A stretch of DNA of 64,000 nucleotides from Arbacia lixula (taxonomy: Eukaryota; Echinodermata; Echinoidea; Arbacioida; Arbaciidae): the NCBI GenBank assembly GCA_963669155.1, contig CAVLGW020000002.1, forward strand, positions 248,001 to 312,000. Reading direction: 5' to 3'. The notes under the pieces are model-generated. The model was not told the DNA's origin. It searched no databases and was given only the letters and a program-made list of their open reading frames with translations. This document shows, in pieces, positions 49,101 to 54,184 of the stretch. The translations under genes were made by a program, and so were the position numbers. The first letter of the stretch is position 1, and every line of letters starts with the position of its first letter.

Positions 49101-51972
49101 CTCTCAAAATGGTAACATTGAAGTAGTTTCCTACCTCATCGGTCAAGGCGCTGATATTAGGAAGAGTGATTACCAGGGATGGACACCTGTCCATGCAGCC
49201 TGTTGGAAAGGTCACCTCAGCGTTGTTAAAATTCTCATTGATAAAGGAGCCGAAATTGAACAGAAGATACAAATGGGTCACACCTCAATGCATGTAGCTG
49301 CACAAAACGGCCATATTGAGATTGTACAATATCTCTTGACGAAAGGAAGTCAGATCAATAATATGGATAACACTGGCCGCACTACACTTAGTCTTGCCGC
49401 AGAGCATGATAGGATGGAAATGATTTCCTTCCTCATTGCTCAAGGCGCTGACCTCGAGATGAGCAATTACCAGGGATGGACGCCTCTCCACATCGCGTGC
49501 TGGAAAGGTCATCCCAGCGTCGTTAAGTGTCTCGTGGAGAAAGGAGCTAACCTAGATAAACAACATGACCTCGGATATACCCCAATTCACGTTGGATTAG
49601 CAAACGGTCTCCTAGAAATAATGGAAAGCAGGTTAGAGAACAAGGCTAGCACTGCGAATAATTTCAGAAGTGTTTATTCGTCTGCGAATGTTGATTCAAA
49701 GGATGTCATCTCCTATCTGATTAGCAAAGGTGCTGACATTTCAAAGGGTGACAACAAGGGGTGGACAATCCTTCACATTGCCTGCGTAAGACTTTGTTCT
49801 AGAGTTGTTGAGTGTCTCGTAGCAAATGGCGCTGATCTGAACACGCCGCAAGAACATGGAATGACACCATTACATCTCACAATTTCAGCAACTGACCATG
49901 TGAACATCTTAAGAAATCTAACAGGTTCTCTTGGACTCCATGAGGGTTTTGAAATTCAATTCTTTCCTGATCCAAGCGATGTACCTCTGAAAATTGTTTC
50001 CCATCTCGTAGATCACGGCGCTGATATTGAGAAGCGCGACAACAAGGGCCAAACCCCTCTTCACATTGCCTGTATCATTGGCAATACTTATGTTGTCTCT
50101 TATCTCCTAAAGAAGGGCGCTGATCCAAATAAAGTGGACGAAAACGGATATACAGCACTTCATATCGCAGCTAAATATGGTCATTTGCTTGCAATGGAAA
50201 ATGCTCTGAAGGGCCAGTATAAGGACGTAGGTTTAATTTCCCTTTTAATTAGTAGTAAAGGTGCAGACCTAAACAAAGGTGATCACATGGGATGGACGCT
50301 TCTTCACATTGCTTGTTTGAGAGGTTATCTTGAAGTTGTAAAGAAACTTGTTGAGCACGGGGTTGATGTCAACCAACACATGGTGAATGGAAACACAGCC
50401 CTTCATATATCAGCACAACAAGGCCATGTTGAAGTCGTAACATTTCTTCTGAAACGGAATTGTCAAATTGACATTCAGTCTTGTAGTGGCCTTACACCAC
50501 TTTATCTGGCGGCGGAGTCTGGCAAAGTTGATGTTGTGTCTTGTCTCATCAGCCATCATGCTGACGTTGCAATGAGTGGCCCTGATGGCTGGACTCCCCT
50601 TCATATTGCGTGCTCAAAAGGCCACTTGGGTGTCGTTGAACGTATTTTACAATCTGGGGCTGATGTGAATCAAAAGACGACAAAAGGCTTCACACCGCTG
50701 CATGTATCAGTGTCTAACGGTCATATTGAAATTATCAAAGGTCTCTTGAAGCACAAGTGTAAGGTAGACGTTGAATCAGAAACTGGCCGTACACCACTCA
50801 GTCTTGCATCGGAAGCCTGTAAGATCGATGTTGTCTCGTGTCTCATCAATCATGCTGATACGGAGATCAGTGATTTTGAAGGCAGGACACCGCTTCATTT
50901 TGCTTGCTCAAAAGGTCATCTTAACGTTGTGAAGAGTCTTGTAAGTAAAGGTGGAAACATGAATGCGAGGTCATCTTCTGGTTGTACTCCGCTTACTTTT
51001 GCCTCGAATAATAAACACATTGAAGTTATTTCGTATCTCAAAGGTCTAGGCGCTGAGAATGCAAAGAGTGTTAGATGTCAACAGCCTATGTACGATGCGT
51101 GTGCCAATGGTAACCTGAGTGTATTGAAAAGTCTTGTGCAAACCGGGGCTGATGTCAACCAAAAGATGAAAGATGGATACACATCACTACATGTAGCAGC
51201 AGCAAACGGTCAAGAGGAAATCGTTGAATATCTCCTGAACCACGGGGGTGCAATAGACGCTGAATCCCAAACCGGTCGTACGCCACTCAGTCTTGCCGCG
51301 GGAGGTAGTAACATAAACATAATTTCCCGCCTTCTCAGTCGAGGAGCTGACACTGAGAAAAGCGATAGAGCAGGATGGACACCTATCCATGTTGCTTGCT
51401 CTAAAGGCAATCTTACGGCTGTCGAGTGTTTAGTTCACCATGGGGCTGATGTCAATAAACGCAAGGAAAATGGATCCACACCACTACATGTATCGGCATT
51501 TAATGGGTATATTACGATAGTGGTTTACCTGTTAGATAATGGCTGTTCAATAAGTGAACTTTCCCCTACTGGTCAAAGTGTACTCAGTCGTGCCTCAAAA
51601 GGAGGTCATTTAGATGTAGTATTATATCTTATTAGCCATGGTGCTGATGTTAAACAATGCGATAACATTGGATGGACATCTCTTCACCATGCTTGTAGGA
51701 AAGGCAATCTGAAAATTGTTAAGTGCCTCGTAGAGAATGGGGCTGAGGTGAATAGAAAGAAGGCGGATGGATATACACCCTTGCATGTATCCGCTCAAAA
51801 TGGCTATGTTGAGATAGTGAAATATCTCTTAGACATCGGTTGCGACATGTACGCTCTCTCATCCAATGGCAACACCCCGCTCGATCTTGCTGTACAAGCT
51901 GGTAAAGAGAGTGTTGTTTCATGCCTCACGGATCATGTTCTACGCAGAAGGAAGCGTGCCAGCTCTGTGTAA
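4870..51972 (+). CDS. Death-domain-like / helical / ankyrin-repeat protein gene (whole model)
   Basis: Model: join of 4870-4933 (tentative), 17336-17587, 18412-18488, 21080-21292, 23964-24200, 27410-27553, 28019-28162, 33416-33482, 34743-34851 and 47412-51972. All have GT..AG introns and matching phases; total 5868 bases, 1955 residues. Residues about 22-105 resemble a death domain. Residues 131-377 are mostly helical and unrecognised. Residues 378-500 are hydrophilic and partly basic (KSSRKR, SAKRKGKER). Residues about 501-1941 are some 40 ankyrin repeats, and the tail is [11 protein letters not shown]. No signal peptide or membrane segment is seen, so an intracellular protein is inferred. 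Death-fold plus ankyrin proteins act as scaffolds or sensors in apoptotic and innate immune signalling; that role here is by analogy only. Transcription likely ends at AATAAA at 52569 or 52604. The exon chain from 17336 onward is much firmer than the first exon. Confidence 0.8.
4934..7150. other. Putative intron 1, first part: no gene
   Basis: AT-rich DNA with several frames of 60-115 codons that show no domain, no splice-site pairing and no repeat homology that I can recognise. I treat them as chance frames. Confidence 0.5.
7151..7290. repeat. 60-bp tandem hairpin repeat, about 2.3 copies
   Basis: Units start at 7151, 7211 and 7271 with the same CACAAATTGTCR start. Each full unit contains the complement (CGACAATTTGTG or a close variant) about 35 bases later, so each folds into a 12-bp stem. 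The repeated core GCACAAATTGACGCCGG sits in the loop. Confidence 0.85.
7449..7632. repeat. TG microsatellite with adjacent G-rich tract
   Basis: Long interrupted (TG)n from about 7453 to 7615, followed by a G-rich run to about 7636. Frames through it on both strands (Cys/Val or His/Thr rich) are translation of the microsatellite, not genes. Confidence 0.95.
7765..11085. mobile_element. Foldback-type element with tandem-repeat arms (3.3 kb)
   Basis: The outer segment 7778-7860 is the reverse complement of 10969-11060: both contain ATATGATTTTGAACATGTGTG in one orientation. Moving inward, both arms consist of diverged tandem units of about 145-195 bp. These carry recurrent motifs (ACCAAACTTGATAGGA, a GAATAAATAACT-like block, a CCCCAAAACG-like C-rich block), on the plus strand at 8090-8480 and on the minus strand at about 10240-10890. 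The centre (about 8880-9850) is non-repetitive apart from a spacerless palindrome at 9174-9247. No open frame for a transposase is seen, so the element would be non-autonomous. Boundaries are approximate and the arms have diverged. It lies in the putative first intron. Confidence 0.75.
9174..9247. repeat. Spacerless 74-bp imperfect palindrome
   Basis: Left arm 9174-9210 and right arm 9211-9247 are complementary at 32 of 37 positions with no spacer. The outer ends are AACTCTTGGTCCA and TGGACCAAGAGTT; the centre reads ATCAC|GTGGT. Confidence 0.9.
11086..13922. other. Intronic/intergenic DNA, scattered repeat fragments
   Basis: No gene is recognised. A 13-bp palindrome GTGATTTAATCAC lies at 11277-11289 and recurs at 16184. 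A G run lies at about 11953-11972. The segment 13770-13810 (ACCCAACTTCAACGGC core) is an inverted match to about 16010-16045, so both are fragments of one repeat family. The frame at 13602-13907 runs through this fragment and is not considered a gene. Confidence 0.5.
13923..14048 (+). repeat. Penelope-type flanking direct repeat (left), with hammerhead-like motif
   Basis: This 126-base segment is repeated without indels at 15353-15478 (offset 1430) and flanks the GIY-YIG frame, as the pseudo-LTRs of Penelope-like elements do. It begins with a hammerhead-like core: CTGACGA at 13927, a 6-bp stem GTGTTG/CAGCAC around CAG, then GAAAC and GTC at 13952-13959. Confidence 0.8.
14168..15040 (+). CDS. 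Penelope-like retroelement: RT C-terminal part plus GIY-YIG endonuclease, truncated
   Basis: This open frame of 290 codons encodes the C-terminal part of a Penelope-like element polyprotein. Residues about 25-80 ([28 protein letters not shown]) match the end of the reverse transcriptase/thumb region of these elements. Residues about 180-260 form a GIY-YIG nuclease: a Cys pair in PCKGC, then [19 protein letters not shown], with the GIY-like strand read here as SYIGETAR, followed by AEHAW and [12 protein letters not shown] with the late Glu expected by the family. The catalytic RT core with its FxDD motif is absent, so this is a 5'-truncated, retrotransposition-incompetent copy. Direct repeats on both sides (13923-14048 and 15353-15478) support the family call. 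The ATG at 14168 lies inside the ancestral frame and is probably not a natural start. Confidence 0.88.
   Translation: MVPNDLRMKPPKSLGTLRRLSCEGKIAFLDTMVHRHENHRLSTSVYRKPTHTDQYIVFDSHHPTSVKRGLVKCLFDRASRLVTNPQQPSKERTRVRNALGLNGYPRRFIHNTKKKALEQKDQKEYKSFVVLPNVDGVSPQLRRPLESHGIRTVFRSDTTLRQHLTRPKRPIPQHRRDGIVYNIPCKGCDRSYIGETARPISERISEHKRDVRLSRTDSSAVAEHAWDNQQQPYWDGVQRISQERHWYTRRVKEAINIRLNPNNFNRDNGIDIPDLWIRTIRRHNTPRHDT
15041..15352 (+). other. 3' region of the Penelope-like element
   Basis: Sequence between the stop of the GIY-YIG frame and the right direct repeat. No further domain is recognised. It is counted as the untranslated tail of the retroelement. Confidence 0.6.
15353..15478 (+). repeat. Penelope-type flanking direct repeat (right), hammerhead ribozyme-like
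   Basis: Second copy of the 126-base repeat. It carries the full hammerhead layout: stem I half ATCAC (15351-15355), core CTGATGA (15357-15363), stem II GTGCTG/CGGCAC around CAG, core GAAA (15382-15385), cleavage triplet GTC (15387-15389), then GTGAT pairing with ATCAC. Stem II differs from the left copy at two positions but stays paired in both through G-U wobbles. Penelope-like elements are known to carry minimal hammerhead ribozymes in these repeats. Activity is inferred, not shown. Confidence 0.75.
15541..15917. mobile_element. MITE with about 60-bp terminal inverted repeats
   Basis: 15541-15600 (CATGCATAACTGAGCATGG...) is the inverted counterpart of 15858-15917, with scattered mismatches; both contain GAATAGGTGTGAAATC in the same relative place. 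The interior of about 255 bases shows no domain I recognise. It lies 60 bp downstream of the Penelope-like element. Confidence 0.8.
15918..17318. other. End of putative intron 1
   Basis: Holds the repeat fragment at about 16000-16060 that matches 13770-13810 in inverted orientation, and a small hairpin (GATCCACATTTGG at 16120 against CCAAATGTGGATC at 16205). Otherwise nothing recognisable. Confidence 0.5.
17336..17587 (+). CDS. Exon: death-domain-like fold
   Basis: The exon encodes [13 protein letters not shown], then [27 protein letters not shown], then a [14 protein letters not shown] segment. Spacing and residue types follow the six-helix death-domain pattern (LG..LGFS, ...P......LL.W....G, ...L...GR.DLAD.L). 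The usual Trp of helix 2 is not evident. The donor is G|GTGGGT at 17588. Two acceptors compete: 17317-17318 (after a pyrimidine-rich TTTTCTTTCCCTATAG, exon from 17319, needs two bases from the previous exon) and 17334-17335 (exon from 17336, needs one base and matches the candidate first exon). The splice to 18412 restores a Gly codon. An alternative fold in the same superfamily (DED or CARD) cannot be excluded by eye. Confidence 0.75.
18412..18488 (+). CDS. Exon: short linker
   Basis: 77 bases between AG at 18410-18411 and GTAAGT at 18489. It takes one base from the previous exon and ends on a codon boundary. The 25 or so residues ([14 protein letters not shown]..., PDFQGN) are low-complexity Ser/Pro-rich linker. 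Support comes from phase agreement on both sides. Confidence 0.75.
19096..19155. repeat. TG microsatellite
   Basis: (TG)n at about 19111-19154 inside the intron between 18488 and 21080, followed by a short GA/G-rich stretch. Confidence 0.9.
19160..21079. other. Intron DNA without a recognised gene
   Basis: An A run at 19507-19524 and a frame at 20298-20618 are present. That frame has no acceptor/donor pair matching the flanking phases and no domain, so it is not counted as an exon. The minus-strand frames at 19487-19961 may be decayed LINE coding sequence, which I could not establish. Confidence 0.4.
21080..21292 (+). CDS. Exon: amphipathic helical segment
   Basis: 213 bases (71 codons), phase 0 at both ends, between CCCTTTGCCAG and GTAAGTAC. 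The residues ([12 protein letters not shown]..., [37 protein letters not shown]) alternate hydrophobic and charged residues as in coiled-coil or helical-bundle sequences. No family recognised. Confidence 0.85.
21808..21945 (-). mobile_element. tRNA-derived SINE
   Basis: On the minus strand a tRNA-like head runs from about 21944 down to 21874. It has a B-box GGTTCAAATCC, an anticodon-arm-like GCTGC/GCAGT and a GGGAC/GTCCC acceptor-like pairing. A body follows (CTGACTTGTTTTTCGTTCAT, GATAGCGTGC in the plus sense) down to about 21808. The body recurs at 22547-22715. The D arm is weak, so this is a SINE head rather than a functional tRNA. Confidence 0.65.
22530..22730. mobile_element. Inverted dimer related to the SINE body (hairpin element)
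   Basis: Left arm about 22530-22622 and right arm about 22638-22730 are near-complementary: CAATTTACAAAGAAAATTTA and ACAAGTCAGACAGAAAT on the left are matched by AAATTTCTTTGTAAATTG-like and CTGACTTGTTTTCGG blocks on the right. The internal part (GGATAGCGTGCTC, AAACAAGTCAGA) is also the body of the SINE at 21808-21945. The loop is about 15 bp. Confidence 0.85.
23316..23459. mobile_element. Short palindromic MITE (about 142 bp)
   Basis: Terminal inverted repeats of about 46 bp: AGGGGGGCATTTCATCAAAT on the left and ATGAAATGCCCCCC on the right, with an inner GTCGG...TTTTATCCGAC palindrome in each arm. The interior is only about 50 bp. No coding capacity. Confidence 0.9.
23964..24200 (+). CDS. 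Exon: unrecognised helical region
   Basis: 237 bases (79 codons), phase 0 at both ends, between GCCCTGTTTCAG and GTGAGTTT. Contains [20 protein letters not shown] and a polar second half ([18 protein letters not shown]). No domain recognised; the last residues (ELHALHKDK) are again helical in character. Confidence 0.85.
24201..27409. other. 3.2 kb intron without recognised content
   Basis: AT-rich, with an AAAC-rich low-complexity stretch near 25440-25480. The frame at 25846-26094 lacks matching splice sites and similarity and is not counted. Flanking exon phases agree (0/0), so no missing exon is required. Confidence 0.5.
27410..27553 (+). CDS. Exon: helical region, 144 bases
   Basis: 48 codons, phase 0 at both ends, between CGATTTCTACAG and GTAAGC. 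Sequence such as [19 protein letters not shown] and [13 protein letters not shown] is strongly helical. Its length equals that of the next exon. Confidence 0.85.
28019..28162 (+). CDS. Exon: helical region, 144 bases
   Basis: 48 codons between TACTTTTTTGAAG and GTTAAT. It starts at [10 protein letters not shown] and continues [18 protein letters not shown] and [12 protein letters not shown]. An alternative acceptor at 27975 lies in the wrong phase for the preceding exon; the one at 28017-28018 keeps phase 0 and is preferred. The donor lacks the +5 G. Confidence 0.75.
28685..33390. mobile_element. 4.7 kb foldback element with tandem arms, filling an intron
   Basis: The ends form inverted repeats: the left has CCCATTAGCCA near 28733 and ACCCTCAGC...TGCCTGTTTGCAA...GGTGGGTGTGGCC at 28781-28839, and the right has the complements at 33239-33308 and about 33340-33350. 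Inside, the right arm (about 31380-33240) is tandem units of 349-390 bp marked by CACCATGGTGTTGTCATAGC-like starts at about 31386, 31757, 32106, 32466, 32856 and 33230. The left arm (about 28900-30110) has the inverse units of about 280-345 bp. The shared unit contains GGCACCTTGATAAA/CAACTGGG and a CTAAATATT...AACTAGGAT block. The centre is about 1.3 kb. No transposase frame. The right end reaches within about 25 bp of the splice acceptor of exon 33416. Confidence 0.85.
28951..33237. promoter_or_regulatory. Array of X-box-like palindromes at about 180-bp spacing
   Basis: Imperfect palindromes of the GTTGYCATGRCAAC type start at 28951, 29111, 29221, 29396, 29553, 29734, 29904, 30072, 30256 and 30433, then at 31391, 31572, 31762, 31934, 32111, 32293, 32471, 32671, 32861, 33037 and 33225. 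Best examples are GTTGCCATGACAAC (30072), GTTGCTATGACAAC (29111) and GTTGTCATAGCAAC (31762). The RFX-family X-box is GTTNCCATGGNAAC-like. In the right arm the spacing is 172-200 bp. Presence and spacing are seen in the sequence; protein binding is inference. Confidence 0.55.
33416..33482 (+). CDS. Exon: basic hydrophilic segment
   Basis: 67 bases between AAATATCACAG and G|GTGGGG. Starts in phase 0 and ends one base into a codon. Encodes [11 protein letters not shown]... and ends SAKRKG; with the next exon this makes KRKGKERIK, a possible nuclear localisation signal. Confidence 0.75.
33954..34588. mobile_element. Tc1-type MITE, diverged copy
   Basis: Diverged relative of the element at 39401-40043: GCTTGCCAAACATTA near 34008, ATTTGGTATCA near 34067 and TTTGGCAAGTGTCAACTTTT near 34528 are shared. 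It is flanked by TA at 33952-33953 and 34589-34590. The left inverted end is degraded (GAGTTAAGGC) and the right reads GGCATCAACTG. No transposase frame. It sits in the intron between 33482 and 34743. Confidence 0.8.
34743..34851 (+). CDS. Exon: hydrophilic linker before the ankyrin exon
   Basis: 109 bases between TTTGAATAG and AG|GTGAGT. Enters in phase 1 and leaves in phase 2, matching 33482 and 47412 exactly. Residues [20 protein letters not shown] and a Thr/Asn-rich end; low complexity, probably disordered. Confidence 0.8.
34852..39398. other. First part of a 12.6 kb intron
   Basis: No exon or identifiable mobile element recognised. Frames such as 35486-35737 and 38315-38575 show no domain. 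Two CCCTAA-type units near 37921 are too short to be telomeric. Confidence 0.5.
39401..40043. mobile_element. Tc1-type MITE with intact ends (643 bp)
   Basis: TA target duplications at 39399-39400 and 40044-40045 bound inverted ends CAGTTGAGGCCAAAAGTTTA and (right, complement) CAGTTGAGGCCAGAAGTTTA. A second inner inverted block (TTGCCAAACATC near 39454; GATGTTTGGCAGG near 39978) gives nested ends. No transposase frame, so it is non-autonomous. Confidence 0.9.
40046..40902. other. Intron DNA, nothing recognised
   Basis: No gene or repeat boundary that I can support. The minus-strand frames here have no domain. Confidence 0.5.
40903..41041. repeat. 15-bp minisatellite
   Basis: About nine tandem units of GGACAACTACCCCCA type, with variants such as GGAAAACTACCCCCA and GGACAGTTACCCCCA. 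A frame through it reads repeated GQLPP; this is the repeat, not a gene. Confidence 0.9.
41042..42679. other. Intron DNA with a G homopolymer
   Basis: G-rich run at about 41403-41420. Otherwise AT-rich DNA without recognisable features. Confidence 0.5.
42680..43533 (-). pseudogene. LINE reverse transcriptase remnant (jockey/CR1-like)
   Basis: Reading down the minus strand from about 43533: [21 protein letters not shown], then [20 protein letters not shown] (about 43293-43235), then the active-site box FGDD at about 43203-43192 immediately followed by a stop, then a region resembling the post-RT part ([18 protein letters not shown]). Several stops and frameshifts interrupt it. The order of motifs is that of the RT domain of non-LTR elements in the jockey/CR1 group. 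Inactive. Confidence 0.8.
43540..43652 (+). pseudogene. LINE 3' coding end, opposite orientation
   Basis: The plus strand reads [20 protein letters not shown] then [15 protein letters not shown] and a stop at 43650. The WNSLP.(E)L...S...FK.RLK pattern is the usual C terminus of CR1/jockey-type ORF2 proteins. It abuts the minus-strand remnant head to head, so two insertions or an inversion are needed. Confidence 0.7.
44272..45798 (-). mobile_element. Tc1-like transposon, near full length, broken
   Basis: Perfect 18-bp terminal inverted repeats TGTTGGTCATAAAGGTGG at 44272-44289 and 45781-45798, with a few less-matched bases outside leading to TA (44269-44270 side and TA at about 45803). The transposase is on the minus strand. 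The element lies in the 12.6 kb intron. Confidence 0.9.
44537..45544 (-). pseudogene. Tc1-like transposase, DD34E type, frameshifted
   Basis: Tc1 transposases cut and paste their element into TA sites. The N-terminal part (45544-45245) begins [20 protein letters not shown] and carries a helix-turn-helix ([20 protein letters not shown]) followed by the SPGRPS hook. The C-terminal part (about 45095-44537) reads SRFIL..DGRQRV, then [15 protein letters not shown] with the second Asp, and [11 protein letters not shown] with the Glu of the DD34E triad. Between them frameshifts occur, and relative to copy 1 a deletion of about 26 bases near 45110 removes the FTDE segment with the first catalytic Asp. 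The protein cannot be active. Confidence 0.9.
45799..46448. other. Intron DNA, nothing recognised
   Basis: AT-rich with a C run at about 46339-46350. No feature that I can support. Confidence 0.5.
46449..47316. mobile_element. Tandem dimer of a hairpin repeat (2 x about 435 bp)
   Basis: Two diverged units, about 46449-46880 and 46881-47316, share GGGTTAGATCCAC-type blocks, TATGCAAAACT..ATTGTCATGATATAC and GTGGATCTAACCCC. Within each unit the GGTTAGATCCAC block is followed by its complement about 170-190 bases later. Outer ends TGAAGAGTTTGTTTGCAAAA and (complement of the right end) TGAAGAGTTCATTTGCAAAA are inverted repeats matching 18 of 20. It ends 95 bp before the ankyrin exon. Confidence 0.85.
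47412..51972 (+). CDS. Exon: ankyrin-repeat array of about 40 units and C terminus
   Basis: This 4561-base exon follows AATATCTTTCAG (AG at 47410-47411) and completes a Ser codon with the AG of exon 34743-34851. The first 64 codons are polar ([18 protein letters not shown]). From about 47605 come some 40 ankyrin repeats of 33 residues (TPLH.A...GH..VV..LL..GADVN....G), with a few extended repeats (near 48700-48830, 49610-49720, 49900-50000 and 50190-50250) where the second helix is lengthened or eroded. Ankyrin repeats bind proteins. Repeats cycle in threes: a [12 protein letters not shown] type, a Y/FTPLHVSA.NGHIEIV type and an RTPLSLA type. The chain ends [11 protein letters not shown] and a stop at 51970. 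Translation cannot begin within this exon in the model; the in-frame GTG at 47662 is internal. Related by architecture to invertebrate ankyrin-only and death-ankyrin proteins; the exact orthologue is not recognised. Confidence 0.93.
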
Positions 51973-52609
51973 ACTGTTCCCGTCTAGCTCCGTGAATAGT
52001 TTTCCAAAGCAAATGTCGAATCGAAGTCTTAATTCGCACCGACACCACACTTTTGTTTTACTTGCAACAAAGTTCAGGAAGCGTAATGTTCGTTTTTACC
52101 TCAGCAAGAAAGCCGACATTGAGGAAAGCATCGTTGGTGCATAGACACCCTTGTACGCCTCGTGTTAAAAGAGGTGTCATTGAAACTATCTTACAAAATA
52201 TGGTTAATAGCAATCAATAGGTAGAACGTTGTTTGCATTAGCTTTAAATAGCTCCGTTGACTTCGAGAGATGAATTGATATATAAGGTGAAATTAAAGGT
52301 GTGTGAATATTGATCGCAGCGGTCGCATTAGTGACCGTCTTCCTTAATCTGTTCAAGAATACATGCATAAATGTCTTTCTTTTTAAAATCATTGTTCGTT
52401 GTTATCCGTCATCCAAACATAGATAGTAATATAAAGGGCGCGATATGTTTAGGCACTCGGGCTCTTCTTTCAAATTTACGCATCGTTGCTGCCTAAGCAG
52501 ATATTAAAAATTAGACCCAAAAGAATCATTTATAAGAGAGATGCAATTTTGGAAATATGAAACTGCACAATAAAGCTTTGAGCCGACAAAGAAACAATTA
52601 ACCAATAAA
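51973..52609 (+). other. 3' untranslated region with two AATAAA signals
   Basis: AATAAA occurs at 52569-52574 and 52604-52609, about 600 bases after the stop at 51972. No other coding signal. The actual cleavage site is unknown. Confidence 0.55.
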
Positions 52610-53510
52610 GCTTTCGTCGAAGAACGTGGTATCATCAAATAAATAACCTTCAATACAATATATCGTTATGTTGTTCCCTTTAGTATTTTGTGGCATACCA
52701 CCCAGTCTAAAGTAAAAAGTGTTTTAATAATAATGTGCGGTTGGGTTCTTAGGTGGTCTTACGAAAATATTTAGAGAAGTTTGGTGTCACATTCACGTTA
52801 AAGATTAGGTTAATATCAAAATGATCACTAACTAATGCTAGATTAAACCACTTCAGATTTTATTTGTAGGTAAATTATTGTTTTCTGATTGCACGTAGTA
52901 TTTTAGCAGTTTTATTTTTCCGTGTTTGAATAGATTATCTGAAACACTTTTACAGTAGGGGTGGTGATTGGTCCGACATGACACTTTTATTGCAATTTTA
53001 AAGCTTTGTTAACATATGGAATTACCCGGTGGAATTACACTTCGCCCAACAAAATCCCTCAGCTTGATGATGTCAGCTGAATTCGAAACATCATTGTTTA
53101 TAGAATGATCGTATTTTTTTATAAAAACGTTCAGCAATTGTTCTTCTTCATTAAACAATATATTTAGATATATGTTGTATTTTGTATGTTGTAATTTCTT
53201 AAAATCTCATTTTCTTTTCAAAAGGGTCCGGGGCACGAGCTTTGCTACTTTCACTCTCCACAGTCCTATCCGCAGTTTGCTAATGATATGTTGATGTTGT
53301 TTTTGTTTTCATTTCGTGTATGTATCATTGTATAAGCTGTAAAAATAGTATAACTATCACAGCTACCATTAATATTGTTGATAAAAACTGTTTCAGTACA
53401 CGTCCTGGTGAATTGTTATTTGTACCTCACTTATGCATTTTTATTATAATCAGTACTGTACAGTGCATTCTAGATGTAATAGCATATGTATATGAAGATA
53501 TTATGTAGAT
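52610..53510. other. Downstream intergenic DNA
   Basis: AT-rich, no gene recognised. The frame at 53320-53508 has no domain. Confidence 0.5.
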
Positions 53511-53716
53511 ATTATGTATATATATATATATATATATATATTGTGAAAGAAATAGATGAAGAGGACAATGGTAGGCGTAGCTTAATTCAAGGTTCCCCAG
53601 AGCTATTTACCCTTTGGAAAAATTGGTGATGCTGAAGAAATGTCTCTGCCGGGAATCGAACCCGGGCCCCCAGCTTTGAACGCAGGTGCCTTAAACACTA
53701 GACCACAGAGACGGGT
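53511..53716 (-). mobile_element. tRNA-derived SINE with AT tail
   Basis: On the minus strand the head (53713-53642) folds as a tRNA: acceptor GTCTCTG/CAGAGAC, D arm GTCT/AGGC, anticodon arm CCTGC/GCTGG with loop GTTCAAA, and a T arm with B-box GGTTCGATTCC. A body of about 100 bases follows and then a (TA)n tail at about 53515-53540, as in SINEs. The anticodon would read UCA and the anticodon stem has a T-T mismatch, so it is not taken as a decoding tRNA. Confidence 0.75.
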
Positions 53717-53854
53717 AAGTGGCTAAGGCGACCCCAATCCGATTGACCGTCAGATTGACAAATTCTCGACACCATACCAATTATAATTTCCTTTGTCGGG
53801 TGTAGTTGGGTGTAGGTGAGTTGCCAAAGCTGTTGCATATGTATAATCTCACAC

Positions 53855-54132
53855 ATTTATATATATATATATATATATACATTTGCATGGACGTTCCATT
53901 TATTTACCCTGTTTCCCTTTCAGTTTCCCCTTTGGGTTTGCCAATATTAGTGCCAATATATATATTGCCCTTTGTCTCACTTGTACCTTTCCGGTACAGA
54001 TATGTGTGTGTCATCTGAGATTCGCTTATAATAGGTTATGATTATGTAGTACTTCTAATATATATGTTTACATTTTTACGTCAGTGAATGGACGACTTCT
54101 TTGTAAGTATTGAATGTCTTTCAAATTGTTTT

Positions 54133-54180
<48 letters not shown>
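53855..54180. repeat. AT microsatellites
   Basis: (TA)n at about 53861-53879 and 54137-54178. A further one lies at about 54572-54590. Confidence 0.95.

Positions 54181-54184
<4 letters not shown>

Noticed and set aside
48054..51922. Several minus-strand frames of 60-120 codons
   Set aside because: Shadows of the ankyrin exon; their repeating composition mirrors the 33-residue period.
53642..53713. Functional UGA-decoding tRNA
   Set aside because: A SINE body and AT tail follow it, and the anticodon stem has a mismatch.
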